From: Littorina saxatilis
Lineage: Eukaryota; Mollusca; Gastropoda; Littorinimorpha; Littorinidae
Direction: 5' to 3'
DNA: 64,000 nt
Assembly: GCF_037325665.1 (NCBI RefSeq)
Contig: NC_090245.1
Location: forward strand, 73,522,583-73,586,582
Shown: positions 1-11,646 of the stretch, piece after piece
Layout of the letters: each line of letters starts with the position of its first letter
Numbering within the stretch: the first letter of the stretch is position 1
The notes under the pieces: generated by a model
What the model was told of the DNA's origin: nothing
What the model saw: the letters and a program-made list of their open reading frames with translations, nothing else
The model's database searches: none
Program-made: the position numbers and the translations under genes

Positions 1-2
1 TT

Positions 3-72
3 CTGAAAGAGGGGCTGAGGACTGCGAGAGCTGTTGCCGTTCTACTGAAGGAGCTTGGTGTTGGTCAGTCAG
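3..72 (+). CDS. internal exon of coiled-coil protein gene (partial)
   Basis: The window opens inside an exon. Read from base 3 it gives 23 codons with no stop (LKEGLRTARAVAV, then LLKELGVGQS) and one base of the next codon, then a consensus donor GTCAGT at 73-78. The single leftover base joins in phase to the exon that starts at 2314, creating a Gly codon. Residue pattern is helical and leucine-rich. The family was not recognised. The 5' part of the gene lies outside the window, so protein length and start are unknown. A possible alternative exon sits in between at about 280-356 (acceptor TTCACAG, donor GTAAGT) and carries its own ATG, but it would stop this frame. Confidence 0.5.
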
Positions 73-516
73 GTCAGTTGCTTGAAAATATTTCTGTTCT
101 TGCAAGTCATTCCTTAAGGCCAGTCTTAATATATATATACAGTATAAGATTCAGCACAGCTGCATTCCAAACAACGTTGAAATGAAATGATTTTTTTTTT
201 TAACCTGTAAAATATATAAAATCTTTATTTTTTAATAGAGGTATGATCAAGTACATGTATGTATTTGTGTGTTCACAGTGTAGGGGTGAAAGACTGAAAC
301 ACTAGCTAGCAAAGATGGCATTGACTCCGAAAAGGCCAAGCCTCCATGCCAGTGTTACTGTAAGTATGATTTGGTACTATTTTGCTTTGAATGTCTTTCC
401 GTGACTCAGAAATGAAAAATAGTTTGCATTAGAAAAATACACGCTGCAGTTGAAAAGACAACAAACAAGTGTGTATTGATGTAGTTTAGACACAACCAAC
501 TTTTCAGTCGTGGCTT

Positions 517-560
517 CTTCTTCTTCTTCTTCTTCTTCTTCTTCTTCTTCTTCTTCTTCT
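517..560. repeat. (CTT)n microsatellite
   Basis: An uninterrupted CTT tract. It lies directly before a minus-strand SINE and may be that SINE's A-rich tail, since several families here end in GAA repeats. Confidence 0.85.
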
Positions 561-596
561 GTTGAGTGACCATAGATCTTGGTCGACCATTACTGT

Positions 597-876
597 CAGT
601 GTCACTATAATTTTGCATGCTGGGTATCACTATCTGTATGCGTCTTCAACCACAGTCTAATCAGACTGTGCAGCAGGATCTTTTCCGTGCGCATTTGATG
701 GTCTGCATGTGATGCACAGGTCAAGAGTAGGCACTAAGAGTCTTACTTAAGTCGACCCTGGATAGACTGAAAAATCATCCACCCTACTCTCTAGGGGACT
801 CGTACCCCATCCAGGAAAATAACACCATACCCCCTAAATAGTACAGACGCTCTACCGACTGAGCCACAGAGTCCCC
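597..876 (-). mobile_element. tRNA-derived SINE (family C)
   Basis: On the minus strand the unit begins with a tRNA-like head reading GGGGACTCTGTGGCTCAGTC (876 downwards), with box-A-like GTGGCTCAGTCGG. The body continues to about 600. A diverged second copy is at 31670-31950. The (CTT)n tract at 517-560 could be its 3' tail. Confidence 0.6.
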
Positions 877-1206
877 TGAGCGTCAGGTTTGTCAAGTGAC
901 CTGGACATTTTGCTACTGACGCGAGTGAGTGCCACGCTCGCAAATTCGAGTCTAAGTGGCAAAGGGGTGTAAGGTGAAAGTAAAAATAATGAAATTGAAA
1001 GTTATCTTCCTAGCATTGTTCAATATTTAGCAGGAATGTATATATAGATATATATTTATTTATATATGATATCTATATATAAATATAACCCTGAAGAAGC
1101 CTCCTGTCGGGGCAAAAATTTGGATCATCATTATTAACATATTCCATATTCATCACCTAAACTTATTCCCGGATTTTGTCTGATGTAAATAACTTCTACA
1201 TATGTA

Positions 1207-1641
1207 TGGGTGGCCGAGTGGTAACGCACTTGCGCTCGGAAGCGAGAGGTTGCGAGTTCGACCCTGGGTCAGCGCGTTAGCAATTTTCTTCCCCCTTTCC
1301 TAACCTAGGTGGTGGGTTCAAATGCTAGTCTTTCGGATGAGACGAAAAAACCGAGGTCCCTTCGTGTACACTATATTGGGGTGTGCACGTTAAAGATCCC
1401 ACGATTGACAAAAGGGTCTTTCCTGGCAAAATTGTAGGCATAGATAAAAAATGTCCACCAAAATACCCGTGTGACTTAGAAAAGTAGGATATGCGCCGAA
1501 ATGGCTGCGATCAGCTGGTCGATATGAATGCGTGATGTATTGTGTAAAAAATGCCATCTCACACGGCATAAATAGATCCCTGCGTCTTGAGTCAGAGTCT
1601 GGAGATACGCGCGTGATATAAGACTTCATATAACATAACAT
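1207..1641 (+). mobile_element. tRNA-Leu/Ser-headed SINE (family D)
   Basis: The head GGTGGCCGAGTGGTAACGC has an A box and GGTTGCGAGTTCGACCC has a B box, as in a class II tRNA. The body contains ACGTTAAAGATCCCACG and runs to an ATAACA-rich tail. The body also appears, without a head, on the minus strand at about 5410-5638. It is widespread in gastropod genomes as far as I recall. Confidence 0.75.
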
Positions 1642-1773
1642 GTCCTCTCAACTTCCAGCCAAGGTGTTGAATCTCTGGGATTTTAATTGACAAAGAGTTA
1701 TATGCTTGTTAGGCCATTGGAAATCTGAATATGACGTTATCGGGTTATCAATACAGTGTAACCAATCTTTGCA

Positions 1774-2086
1774 GGGGGCCCGGTAGCTCAGTTGGTAGAG
1801 CACTGGACTTGTGATCGGAAGGTTGAAGGTTGGAATTTGAGCCGCGACAGACACGGGTCAACTTTATGTGCAGACCCAGAGAAGGAAGCCATGTCCCACC
1901 CCCGTGTCATCACAATGGCACGTAAAAGACCTTGGTCATTCTGCCATAAGTGCAGGTGGCTGTATACACCTAAACACGCAGACACCTGGGTAGCGGGACT
2001 CTATTGCTGCTAGCTTTCCACTGGGAGGAAGCGACCCAAATTTCCCAGCGATGGGACAATAAAGTAATGAAAATGAAAATAAAAAT
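1774..2086 (+). mobile_element. tRNA-headed SINE (family E)
   Basis: The head GGCCCGGTAGCTCAGTTGG (A box) is followed by a degraded B box, then a body through GGGAGGAAGCGACCC and a tail GGGACAATAAAGTAATG with A-rich end. The head looks tRNA-like but the following body rules out a functional tRNA gene. Confidence 0.75.
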
Positions 2087-2313
2087 TACAAGAGGTATGA
2101 TCAAGTAGCCATTTTTTTAGATAAATGAATTGACGAATCAAATGTACTAAAACAAAAGGGAAAAAATTGCCAAGACATCGGCATCATGAGAACTGGAGTA
2201 ATCTAGTTTAGCTTCTTGGCTTGTGCAACGGTTTATTGATAACACTTTTTTTTTTTTTAATTATTACTACACGATTGTGAAAAGATCACGATTTTATTAC
2301 ATGTTTGTTGCAG

Positions 2314-2468
2314 GTTCACAGTCATCACTGGACAAGTGCCATGAAGAAATGCAGTTGGTCAGGAACCAGGAAGCTGCTCTTCAACCGGAGATCGTTCACC
2401 AGTGTTCCAATCTTGAGAAGCGGCTCTTACGCTTCAGTGCTTCTTGGAAGTGCCATGGTGTTTTATAA
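2314..2468 (+). CDS. terminal exon of the same coiled-coil protein gene
   Basis: The acceptor TTTGTTGCAG precedes 2314. Joined to the exon ending at 72, the frame continues as GSQSSLDKCHEEMQLV, then RNQEAALQPEIVHQ, then CSNLEKRLLRFS, and ends at TAA 2466-2468. The middle part has heptad-like spacing of Leu, Val and Ile with many Glu, Lys and Gln, so a C-terminal coiled coil is likely. The last dozen residues (ASWKCHGVL) are less helical. The matching phase across a 2.2 kb intron is the main support. A CDK5RAP3-like tail was considered because of the QEAAL stretch, but that family's conserved C-terminus is absent. Function is not assigned. Confidence 0.5.
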
Positions 2469-2724
2469 AACCTTCTACCAGCACAGACACGACGCAGTGG
2501 CAAGCATCATCCAAACAGGATGCTTTGAAGGTTTTTGTTTTTGTGTTACATTTATAGTCACTTGATTTCTCACAGGAATTTTTTTTAGCCTTGCCTGAAA
2601 AAGACAAGTTGCAAACTGAGTCACGTCCAATCCCACACCTACAATCTGGGTGTCTGTTTGTATTGTACTCTCTTTTGAATTTAAGTTTGTAGGAGCTGAT
2701 TAATTTAACTTGGTATTAGTATTA

Positions 2725-4119
2725 CAGCAGTCCCTGCAATGTACGGTCCCCAGCGTGAGCAGACACCTGACATGTACAGACACATTTGCTCGGCACGGAG
2801 TGTTTTCCTTCTATATTTGCCCCCCCCCCCCCCCCCCCCCCCTCCTCAAACGGCCACCTGGAAAACGTGGACGCGGACACTCATTTTTGGTCCCAACAGC
2901 AGGTCATACCTCCAATGTACGGACAGACCATCAAAATTTTCACCACAAGAAAATCAATAACAGAGCAGTCCCTCCGGCTCTTGGTACAAATGTCACAGCC
3001 GCAAAGACGTGATGACAGTCACTGATAACTTGAGTGCACGTGTACCCATTAGGAGGGGGGGGGGGGGGGGGGTTAGTTTTGGTCAGCAGTGGAGTACATG
3101 CGAAGATGCCAACATGAAAATGCACTTTGCTCTTTATTCTTGTCTGTTGGATGTAAACAACAGAAGCCACAGTTGATGAAGGTCCTGAGCAAAAGAGAGT
3201 GAAAAATCGGCCACAGTTCTCAGCATCGCGTGGCTGTGTGTAACCTCTTTCATGACAAGATACTCTTGTTTCCCCTCAGCCTTGACCAGTGAGTCGGTTG
3301 CCTAATCTGTGAACCCTTCAGTTGTCTTGCTTTGTCAAAAGTTAGACACAGTCAATTGGTTTTGCTCTGAGTGAACAGTGCAGCTGGCCTCAATTAGCTG
3401 ACACATCTCTGGCCACAGCCCCAAATAGTACATGGCTGGGGGGAGGGGGGGGGGGGTTGAGTAGCTGGCTAAACTCAGTGGGGTGTCTGGTGTCACTACA
3501 TGTTGGCAGGAAGAGCATCGAAAGAAATAGAGAGGTGTACTCTTCCACACAATTTCCAAGCATCATTTGTCAAGGCTTGGGGTAGGCAGTGAGGGAGAGT
3601 GGGAGCAATGTGTGTGTACAGTGTATTTCCAACTGAAGAGTGAAAAGTCACTGCCACATGATCGGCATGCCAGACAAGAAGCCAGACAAGAAGAAAATAA
3701 ATTACATGATTATAACATGTAGTTCTATCTGCTGCTTTTTATTCCAACTGGTTTTTAAGCTTATTCTTGCAAAGCATCTGCATACTTGCCTCTGTGCTGT
3801 GTTTGTGTGGCTGCTTTCCGGTATGTCAGTGCATTGTGAGTGCGTTCACTGCCTTGAGGATTTATTTTATCTCTTCTTTTCAACACCATTCATACAAATC
3901 ATTTTTTACAGAACGTTTAAAGAAATATTAGGAGTTTGTTCTTATTGTTAAGTACTAGTAGCTACAAGAAGTGGTTAGCATAGACTCAATCCTGTTGTTT
4001 ATGTGTCTGTGTGAGTGTATGGGGGAGGGGGTGGTGTGGTCACCCTTCCCGTGACCGGCCACCTGCAATGTACAGTTTTGCTATGACCCAAGGGTGTCCG
4101 TTCATGAGAGGGACTGCTG
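2725..4119. mobile_element. pogo/Tc1-like non-autonomous DNA transposon
   Basis: Inverted ends CAGCAGTCCCTGCAATG (left) and CAGCAGTCCCTCTCATG (right, reversed) are bounded by TA on both sides (2723-2724 and 4120-4121), as for Tc1/mariner/pogo elements. The motif GCAATGTACGG recurs inside (2737, 2911, 4065), suggesting sub-terminal repeats. It includes poly-C (about 2820-2842) and poly-G (about 3053-3072) tracts. No transposase frame was recognised. It lies downstream of the coiled-coil gene's stop codon and may form part of its 3' UTR. Confidence 0.5.
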
Positions 4120-4429
4120 TACTAATAGTAGCTATGCCAAACAGCCTCTGAAAAATATTTGGTCACTTTGAATACAAATACAAGCTAAACCATTTGGTGA
4201 ACTTGTATGTCATCTGCATGTTTTTTTGTACAGGAAACATAGAATTAGAAGAACATAACAGTGTAGTTGATTTGTATATGTACATCACTAATCCGCCAAG
4301 AAAATCTGAGTTATACATGAAAATCATGTAGTGCGCGACGCCATGGTCTGTAGCACCTATTTCGAGCAAAACGCGGTTTGGGTACACTCTTTACTATCGC
4401 TCCGACGTACAAACTAGACGTCCAAAAAT

Positions 4430-4801
4430 CCCCCTCGCGGGTTAGGGGGAAGAATTTACCCGATGCTCCCCAGCATGTCGTAAGAGGCGACTAAAGGATT
4501 CTGTTTCTCCTTTTACCCTTGTTAAGTGTTTCTTGTATAGAATATAGTCAATTTTTGTAAAGATTTTAGTCAAGCAGTATGTAAGAAATGTTAAGTCCTT
4601 TGTACTGGAAACTTGCATTCTCCCAGTAAGGTATTAATATATTGTACTACGTTGCAAGCCCCTGGAGCAAACTTTTGATTAGTGCTTTTGTGAACAAGAA
4701 ACAATTGACAAGTGGCTCTATCCCATCTCCCCCCTTTCCCTGTCACGATATAACCTTCGTGGTTGAAAACGACGTTAAACACCAAATAAAGAAAGAAAGA
4801 A
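4430..4801 (+). mobile_element. SINE with V-like 3' domain (family F), intact
   Basis: It starts at the CGCGGGTTAGGGGGA motif and ends with GGTTGAAAACGACGTTAAAC and an AAAGAAAGAAA tail. It is flanked by a perfect 12-bp target-site duplication, ACGTCCAAAAAT, at 4418-4429 and 4802-4813. Other copies are at 16877-17292 (+), 43445-43809 (-) and 54535-54899 (-). Confidence 0.85.
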
Positions 4802-5257
4802 ACGTCCAAAAATAACAAGATATTTTGAGTCAAAAGTTGTGGGTTTTTTTTAAGTAAAATGTAAATTTGTTCACTTTATGTTGTCGGATCTTACAAACAC
4901 TCAGATAGATGTCTGCCTCACAGTTTTGTATGTGCTATAATAAAGATGTATTATCTGTTTTCCCAAAGCGACCGTCTCGAAAATGTCACTGAGTTGACCT
5001 GCAATGAAATCCAAGATGGCGGCCAACACACGTGTTGTTCGTAGTTCGAATCAAACACGGTATGCAATGCATTTTGAAGGCAACTGGCATTTGTTCAATA
5101 GGATAAACTTTCTTTTGCAGAATAATTGTCCCAGGAAAAGGTTTATGGAGAAAATTGCCGGAAAATGTTGAGGAAGCGAAACATTGAGCCTTGTGGCATC
5201 AAATGAACATCATATACGCGGTTCTTATACTTTCTTCTGTAAACTGCAAAGGCACAT

Positions 5258-5638
5258 TGGATTGGATTGGATTGGATAAGATTTACAGTCCAGTGAGGTT
5301 ACCCTCATGGAAATTCGGGCTGCTTTCTCCCCAGGGAAAGCGAGCTGCCATACATACGGCGCTACCCATTTTTTTTTTTTTTTCCCTGCATGCATGTATT
5401 CATGTTTCCTAAGACTTAATGCCGTGTGAGATGGATTTTTTTAACTTTATTCCAAGTCCCACGGGTATTTGATGGACATTTTTATCTATGCCTATACAAT
5501 TTTGCCAGGAAAGACCCTTTTGTCAATCGTGGGATCTTTAACGTGCACACCCCAATGTAGTGTACACGAAGGGACCTCGGTTTTTCGTCTCATCCGAAAG
5601 ACTAGCACTTGAACCCACCACCTAGGTTAGGAAAGGGG
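5258..5638 (-). mobile_element. SINE family D body plus a second repeat, fused
   Basis: Bases 5410-5638 match the body of the 1207 SINE in reverse, without the tRNA head. Bases 5258-5400 (TGGATTGGAT repeats, then the GTGAGGTTACCCTCATG motif and a T run) are a second unit commonly joined to it. The GGATT repeats at 5256-5278 probably form the tail. Confidence 0.6.
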
Positions 5639-5982
5639 GGACATACAAGTTCAGTCAAAGTTGGAAATATATCTTGCCTTTAACGGTGGAAGGTAGTGTG
5701 AAATATAAGAACAAAGGGAATTTGAAGCGATCACCAAGTAAACCTGACTTCACTCTGTAATGAGATTGCCAGGCGGAGAGACTGACCACTGTGAGATATT
5801 TTTAGACTATACTTCCTCGAGAGTAAAAATTGAGTAGAATACATTTAGGAAGATTGAGATTCAGATCACCTAATAAAAAGACATAGCCAAAATTGCTCTG
5901 GAATGCCCCTTTAACCTTCACTGGATCACGTGTTGGACAGCACGGTCCATTTACTTCCCAAAGAAGGATTCAACGTTAAAAG

Positions 5983-6188
5983 TATGGGCTGTACATGACC
6001 CACGCCATCCGAATAGGGATAAACGTTTTGTCGCCTCTTTGCAGAGTATGGGTCGTACACAACCCACGCCATCCAAATAAGGATAAACAACGTAAAATTC
6101 CTTACATCTTCTTCTTTTTCTGCGTTCGTGGGCTGCAAATTCCTTACATAATTCCATATGGGTCGTCCACAACCCACATCATCCGGAC
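5983..6188 (+). repeat. tandem repeat, about 65 bp unit, 2-3 copies
   Basis: The unit TATGGGTCGTACACAACCC plus ACGCCATCC and an AGGATAAAC stretch occurs at about 5983, 6048 and (partly) 6158. The array is interrupted by a 29-bp SINE tail at 6108-6136. Confidence 0.6.
6108..6136 (-). mobile_element. extremely truncated SINE family A tail with TSD
   Basis: The 29 bases equal the reversed 3' end of SINE family A (CCCACGAACGCAGAA then AGAAG). They are flanked by a perfect 13-bp duplication AAATTCCTTACAT (6095-6107 and 6137-6149). Confidence 0.75.
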
Positions 6189-6340
6189 GGTGTAGTTCAA
6201 ATTATGTCATCGTTTATTTGTTTGTTTACAAAGATGATCTTTCAAAAGTTTGGCAATGGGAAGGTCGTATGGTGATTAGAGATTACGTGAAGTCTCAATT
6301 AAAAACTCTAAATAGTTTCAGAGATAAACAATTTTGTGAG

Positions 6341-6645
6341 GACCGGCACGGTTGGCCTAGTGGTAAGGCGTCCGCCCCGTGATCGGGAGGTCGTGGGTTC
6401 GAACCCCGGCCGGGTCATACCTAAGACTTTAAAATTGGCAATCTAGTGGCTGCTCCGCCTGGCGTCTGGCATTATGGGGTTAGTGCTAGGACTGGTTGGT
6501 CCGGTGTCGGAATAATGTGACTGGGCGAGACATGAAGCCTATGCTGCGACTTCTGTCGTGTGTGGCGCACGTTAAATGTCAAAGCAGCACCGCCCTGATA
6601 TGGCCCTTCGTGGTCGGCTGCGCGTTAAGCAAACAAACAACAACA
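6341..6645 (+). mobile_element. tRNA-headed SINE with MESC/V-type tail (family B), intact
   Basis: The tRNA head has A box TGGCCTAGTGGTAAGGCG and B box GGGTTCGAACCCC. The 3' tail CGTGGTCGGCTGCGCGTTAA leads into CAAACAAACAA. The duplication TTTGTGAG occurs at 6333-6340 and 6646-6653. The same family occurs at 42910-43183 and 54000-54273 on the minus strand. Confidence 0.85.
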
Positions 6646-6653
6646 TTTGTGAG

Positions 6654-8945
6654 GCTCTGGGTCATCCCCGACTCACGAAGCACGGTGAAGGTTAAGGAAT
6701 CTTGGCCAAGAAACTTTGACTTTTTTAAATAACTCATTTACCTGCCCATCCACTAGATAATTCCCTTCCTGATCAAGCAAGATATATTTTATCATTTACA
6801 TAGTTCACATAATTATCATGGAGCATTGGCAAACCGAAGACTGAAAAAGTATTGACGTGTGTAGTTTTTGCTGTACACTCAGGGTATTGCGACTTCACAA
6901 GCCAAAGATTAGGATGTTAGGTAATGTGATAGCAATGAATAGACACAGTTTTTCTGAAATTGTTTTTTTTTAATGCTCATATGAACCACTTGACTCTGAG
7001 TGAAGTTGTCGTCTCGCCGACTGCACAAGGGCTTGAAAAATCATAGAAACTGATGAAATGGTGCTTTTCCAACTTTTTTGCTCCAACCTTTGGTTTAAAC
7101 AAGGTTTTATTCCGTTGCACATGGTACAGTAGTAAAACAAGAAATAATAGGGACACGAACTCATGTCAACGCTTATATTACAGGCCATATACAGGAATGG
7201 TGGATAATACAAATTGGATGTGGGACAGAAAAAATTTGGACAGAAAAAATTCTCCTTTGTAACAGTCCGTGACAGAAAGGGCTGCAGTGTTTTTGGTGAT
7301 ACTCTGCAGCTTTAACTTCAAAACCAAGTTACCTGTAAATTTGAGTGGGAGGCGAGATGCACGGGATCTCACCTGGTTTAGGGGAATAGCTAGTTCTCTT
7401 TTTTAAACATTTTTAGAACGTTATTGTGAGTTTAGGAACAGGTAGGTTATTTTCCCCGTGGTTTTTACACCATGTTATTCACAATTTTGTACATCGTAGC
7501 GGGAGCTGTACAGTTTAATTCTTTTTATGTGAACGTGGCAGTCCACACCAGTATTTCGTCGTAGACGGACGTCTTGTTACAGAGTTCATAAGCCGTTGGA
7601 CATGTTACATTTTGAATAAGACTACAATAGTCTTTGTATTGTGGTTGATAGTAGTTCTTTATCTGTGGTAGGCTTTGATTCGATCTGTTTATTTTATTTG
7701 TGTTGACTTGTTCTTGTCAGTGCGTTGTATAGTATTGCTCGCCATTTTGTTAGAGCTACGTTGTGAATTTGTTTATTGTGAAAATGTGGTTATAAAAAAA
7801 ATTGATAACATATGGATCTTTTTTTTTCCGTAATTTGATATTGTGATTGTAATGGTATTGTAAACGGAGGTAAGGCTAGTTTATATAAGCATATATATGT
7901 AACTAACGAACGTTGAGTTTCTTTCCAGGCTTTGTTTGTCCTTTCCCTGTGCAATCGGCTGTCCTGCCTGGGAGCTGGACGACTGGTTGTCTCAGCTTTT
8001 GGATGCCGGGGGGGAGAGGTATCCAGCATATGGCGTCTTCCTGTCACCAGCTTCAGGTTTCGTCATTGTAGCGGAGCTGTTTCTGGGAGAAGGTGTGTGT
8101 ATCGCCTTGAGGGTATGTGGCGTGGCTTGTCTAGTCGTCGTTGGACGATCATCAAACTTATTGGTCTACGCGTCGTAGGACATTCATGGACTATTTCTTC
8201 TTTCATCACAGAGACGACGTTCCACGCTAAAAATCAAAATTGCGTCGGATAAATGGATTCGTCGCCCGACTGCTGGGAGCGAAGGACTTTGCCCAACCAG
8301 GCAGGAGGGCTGCTGTGCATCAGACACAGACACACACACACATTGTCATTGGCTTAGGCCTACTACAGTTTTTGCGATCGTCTTATTCCAATTCTGATTT
8401 TTGTATACTTCTTTGACTTGCCTATATGAATCACAAATCCGAGTGATTTTTTTGTGCAGATTATATTATCAGGTTTACATTCCAACCAAAGATAGTTTGA
8501 TAATTTATCAAAACATTTTCAAGTGAGCAACATTCAACGACTTTCATGGACCAAATTAAACCACATTTAATTCAATATCGATAAACATTTGGACATATTG
8601 CTGCTATACGAAAAATAGGTTCAAAATAAAGCAGATAATAAATGAACAGAAGAACTACTGTACTTCTAAATACGTAATTATTAATCCACGACATCTAAAT
8701 AAATGTCTCACCCCTCTCCCCGAACTAATCTTTATGACAAGCATACACATTTCTGTCAGCAGTGTCTTGAAAGTTATCAGAAAAACCATACGTACGAGTG
8801 GCTTTATAAACACGCTTGCGAACTTTCTACAAATTGATGGTGCTGAATTAAATTAGATGCTATTGCTGATTACTATATTTTAATCTCTTATTACATAATG
8901 TCTGGTAAATGTTTGTAATATTGTTTGTAATCTTATCTCCTGTCT

Positions 8946-8946
<1 letters not shown>
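6654..8946. other. unique sequence, no gene recognised
   Basis: I find no convincing exon or named repeat. A 106-codon frame at 7932-8252 follows an acceptor-like TTTCTTTCCAG, but shows no domain. Composition is AT-rich and intergenic or intronic in appearance. Confidence 0.5.
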
Positions 8947-9001
<55 letters not shown>

Positions 9002-9020
9002 CTCTCTCGCTCTCTCTCTT
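8947..9020. repeat. (TC)n microsatellite
   Basis: Long TC tract with a few GC interruptions at its 3' end. Confidence 0.95.
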
Positions 9021-9681
9021 TGTCAGAACCTACCAACTTGCAATGCAAAACTAAAGGTTTTAAGCAATTTTGTCTCATCATTATTGTTGAGTTTGTGAAT
9101 GCAAAACCTTCTGTGCACAAGTAAACAGCCCATAACTAAGGATCAATTCCTCATATTTGCACATTTTTGTTCCTACCAACAACAACAAAATTACAAGAAG
9201 CCTCCCCAGTACAATAGAAGTCTATGGAAGGCAGAATTTTACAGACTATAACACACATTTTTTTAAACTTTTTTTCTTCTCAAATCTGCAAAACTGCACA
9301 TCTTGTACTGACAGCGACGATTATTATTTATGAAGGTGAGTACTTATAAGTAAACATGATTGTACAGTAAAAGATTGGCTCTTCAACTTTGATGTTTTGT
9401 TTAGTGATTTTATAAAACAATGTTATTGGGACTGTGGTAAAAAAAATAAAAGAACCATCTGTCATCACCTTTTAATATGCAATTATTTGAATGAAAGTGA
9501 TGTGTTTGTGAGAAAGGGCAAACAAGTCTGTGACGTGTTGTTTTATCCTGTGCGAGTGTAAGATAACAAACAGTATTTGACATCCATGTTTAAATTTTCG
9601 ATTGCATACACACAGAAGGGACATAAAACAATAAAGAAGGGGATATTAAAGCATTAGAAGTAGACGAATGGTGACATAATA

Positions 9682-10075
9682 AGGCCAACAAAAAAAAATT
9701 GTCTGTTTCTGGTAACATGGCTAAAAAAAATAGGGTAGGTAGGTAGGGATTTTTTTTTTCTTTTTTTTTTTCTTCCCCAAATGTAGACCAATAAAACTAA
9801 CTTTAAAAATCGCGCAAAGAGACTGGATTCACTATACATAGAGACAAGACACTCAACACATTTACAAATCTGTGACAAAGAGTATGACATGTTTTTCGTT
9901 TACCTGGTCTGATATTTCCATGATGAAACAGAAAAGAAGACTTGAGACATCTTACATCTTGAGCTTGGACAAATGGGAAATTTTTTTGAGTTTGGAAAAA
10001 AAAAGTTTAGGGTCGGCGCCGAAATTTAGGGTCGGTCGGGTGACCAGAAACAGACAATTTTTTTTTTTTTTGCCT
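9682..10075. mobile_element. MITE with 30-bp terminal inverted repeats
   Basis: Left end AGGCCAACA, A-run, then TTGTCTGTTTCTGGT; the right end is its reverse complement (ACCAGAAACAGACAA, T-run, GCCT). TAGGGTNGGTNGGG stretches lie next to both ends. A related piece occurs at about 48785-48855. Length about 394 bp, with no coding capacity. Confidence 0.6.
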
Positions 10076-10773
10076 AACGATTAAGTTGTTTCTCAATGAT
10101 ATTAAAGCACCACAATCTAACACACACACACACATAACGTTGCAGCAAAAAACGTATCAAATGGCTTATTGCACGGTCATTGTAAGTGTCAAAATTCGTC
10201 AAACAATTTGCTAATGTTGCTTACCTCTACTTGCTACGTTTTGAGTCTAACAGCCGATATTGCAAATTATCAGCATTAGCAACCATCAGCTTCAGCAAAT
10301 AATCTGACTCGAAAAATCATCTGTCTCAGCAAATAACTCGCATGCCTCAACCCATGATCTGCTTAAACAAACAATATGCCTCAGAAAATAATCTTCCATG
10401 CCAGGCAAACAGGCTGCATCAACAAAGAAAGGGAAAACATCATCCGAAGATGCATGAAGTCATAAAAAATATGGTACAGTCACCCGTACAAGCTGAAGGG
10501 TATTTCCCTGGATAGCCTCGTCCATGGGGCTACAGGGGTGACCGAACACATCAACAACAAAGACGTCCTGTATGAAAAGAGACATGATACATGCATTAGG
10601 ATGGGCTTCAACTTGTCAAATGAATGAGTCAGGGCGGATAGGCTGGTGTCAGACATGCTTGACATTTGGTGAAATAGTGACCGTTGGTAGCTGTTTGTTT
10701 TTCTGTTTTCTTTGTTGTCATAGTGGGTACAAATAAGTTATAGGAGGGAGGGAATTGAAAGAAATGGAATTGA

Positions 10774-11158
10774 CGGGCGCAGTGGCGTAGTGGTAAGACA
10801 TCGGCTTACTAATCGGAAGGTCGGGATTTCGATTCCCGGTCGATGCCGCCAGGTGGGTCACATTTGATCAGGATGGGGATTTTTCCGATCTTCCAGGTCA
10901 ACGTATGTGCAGACCTGCTAGTGGCTAGCCCCCCTTCGTGTGGCACAAGCACAAGACCAAGTGCGCACGGTATGAAAAGATCCTGTAATCCATGTCAGAG
11001 TTCGGTGGGTTATAGAAACACGAAAATACGTTCCTCCGAAAGCGGCTGCATGAATGGTGGAGCAAAAACGGTCATACACGTAAAAATCCACTCGTGATAA
11101 AAGTGACATGAGTGAACGTGGGAGTTTCAGTACATGAACGATCGAAGAAGAAGAAAAA
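10774..11158 (+). mobile_element. tRNA-derived SINE family A, intact
   Basis: The head GGGCGCAGTGGCGTAGTGG with a B-box-like GATTTCGATTCCC is followed by a long body (GCAGACCTGCTAGTGGC, AAGATCCTGTAATCC) and a GAAGAAGAA tail. A 17-bp duplication GAAAGAAATGGAATTGA occurs at 10757-10773 and 11159-11175. This is the dominant SINE of the window: also 23731, 35300, 35728 (-), 42528 (-), 47411, 53618 (-), 58526, and the 29-bp piece at 6108. Confidence 0.9.
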
Positions 11159-11646
11159 GAAAGAAATGGAATTGATGTTTTGGTTTTTTTTTTGATTGAC
11201 TTATCTTTTGTATTGACTCTAAACGGCGCTGACCGACCGAACCTCCTCCTCTATTAGTGAGAAAATCAGAAGAAGATAAATTAATGATTGCATGCCGCTG
11301 TACATGTTACCTATGCAATTATGGATTAAAGCTGCCAAGAGCAACACATAGTATAGACAGTTACACGTGAATTTCTTTTGCCAAGAGCAACACTAATATC
11401 GAGAATTACACATGAATTTCCTTGTGGTTGCTCTCGTCCACAATGACTCGAGCTAAAATCCATTTTTACGGGACAACCATATCAATAAACTTGCTATAGA
11501 AAGAAATACTTTCACGAATTCGAACCTCGACTACACACCATACACGCAAACCATCTAACCTACAAGCGACTGATGAGCAGTCGAGTGAAAACCGGGCTGT
11601 ATAGGAAAGTGAGTGTCACCACTGAAAGAGAGCAACCAAGTCAGTC

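Noticed and set aside
1085-1125. Hammerhead-like CTGAAGA motif near 1091
   Set aside because: Lacks the GAAA core and a convincing stem; likely a decayed repeat.
1207-1280. tRNA-Leu/Ser-like gene
   Set aside because: The tRNA-like head continues directly into a SINE body that recurs elsewhere; no free acceptor stem.
6345-6416. tRNA gene with good A and B boxes
   Set aside because: Head of SINE family B with target-site duplication at its ends.
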